A stretch of 64,000 nucleotides of DNA, taken from an uncultured Chitinophaga sp. GTDB lineage: Bacteria > Bacteroidota > Bacteroidia > Chitinophagales > Chitinophagaceae. The stretch is taken from contig NZ_CAMLHC010000007.1 in assembly GCF_946479755.1 (NCBI RefSeq), forward strand, positions 62,001 through 126,000, written 5' to 3'. Below, one piece after another: positions 63,913-64,000 of this stretch (positions are counted from its first letter, which is position 1; every line of letters begins with the position of its first letter). A program made the position numbers and the translations under genes. Below the pieces are notes generated by a model, which was not told the DNA's origin, ran no database searches, and saw only the letters and a list, made by a program, of their open reading frames with translations.

Positions 63913-64000
63913 AATTCAGAATTTTTTAGATTGATACGGCTGTATTAGTGGTTCAGCCCGCTGCACCGGCTGTCACATGTGACTGGGCAGCGCAGAGCAG

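Overview
The window reads as chromosomal DNA of a Bacteroidota bacterium of the Chitinophaga type. The signs are a sigma/anti-sigma/SusC/SusD locus with an STN-domain receptor, lipoproteins with Bacteroidota-style lipoboxes, A-rich start regions without clear Shine-Dalgarno sequences, and Bacteroidota promoter words (TAnnTTTG near -7, and in one case TTTG about 19 bases upstream). I infer the genus from general protein resemblance only; nothing in the window proves it. I see no CRISPR array, no intact insertion sequence, no integrase and no rRNA.

Layout. 1-5000: an A/T-richer, gene-poor segment with a truncated GH35 beta-galactosidase, a secreted beta-helix/ricin-lectin lipoprotein, possible gene remnants, and a tRNA-Pro(GGG) that marks the change to denser, G/C-richer DNA. 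5000-12480: a 55-residue lipoprotein, then an ECF sigma factor, FecR anti-sigma, SusC-type receptor and SusD-type lipoprotein that together form a regulated uptake system for an unknown glycan or nutrient. 12480-24000: PhyH oxygenase plus DoxX-like membrane protein, an Old Yellow Enzyme, an aldo/keto reductase, a fatty-acid desaturase, an HdeD-like protein, an M1 peptidase and two tandem paralogous membrane proteins. 23930-29880: late corrin-ring genes (a,c-diamide synthase divergent from cobyric acid synthase, threonine-phosphate decarboxylase, CbiB) followed by two co-directional genes. 29970-45160: mixed housekeeping and small genes, including a heptad-repeat coiled-coil protein, a SMUG2-like DNA glycosylase, a hybrid histidine kinase, a SAM-I riboswitch with a complete promoter and terminator ahead of a trans-sulfuration enzyme, transporters, a CNNM/CorC protein, pirin and MgtC. 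45163-46749: a GH20 hexosaminidase.

46818-57356 is the most interesting part. It is a minus-strand cassette of six genes: SWIM zinc finger, DUF5691, MoxR-type AAA+ ATPase, DUF5682, von Willebrand A (VWA) protein and DUF4132. Most junctions are tight, one being a TAATG overlap. The content resembles the uncharacterised yehI-yehL-yehM-yehP-yehQ group that I remember from E. coli. It looks like a chaperone or effector machine built on a MoxR/VWA pair, with no assigned function. 57983-63912 is a complete suf Fe-S cluster assembly operon (sufA-B-C-D-S-E-T) on the minus strand, ending in a terminator.

Small-scale structure of note: two long inverted repeats built from short A/T-rich words at gene ends (16730-16857 and 45062-45158), a 21-bp in-frame minisatellite coding a coiled coil (30078-30245), a four-copy inverted word in the leader inside the SWIM/DUF5691 cassette, and an inverted repeat that brackets the -7 box of the GH20 gene.
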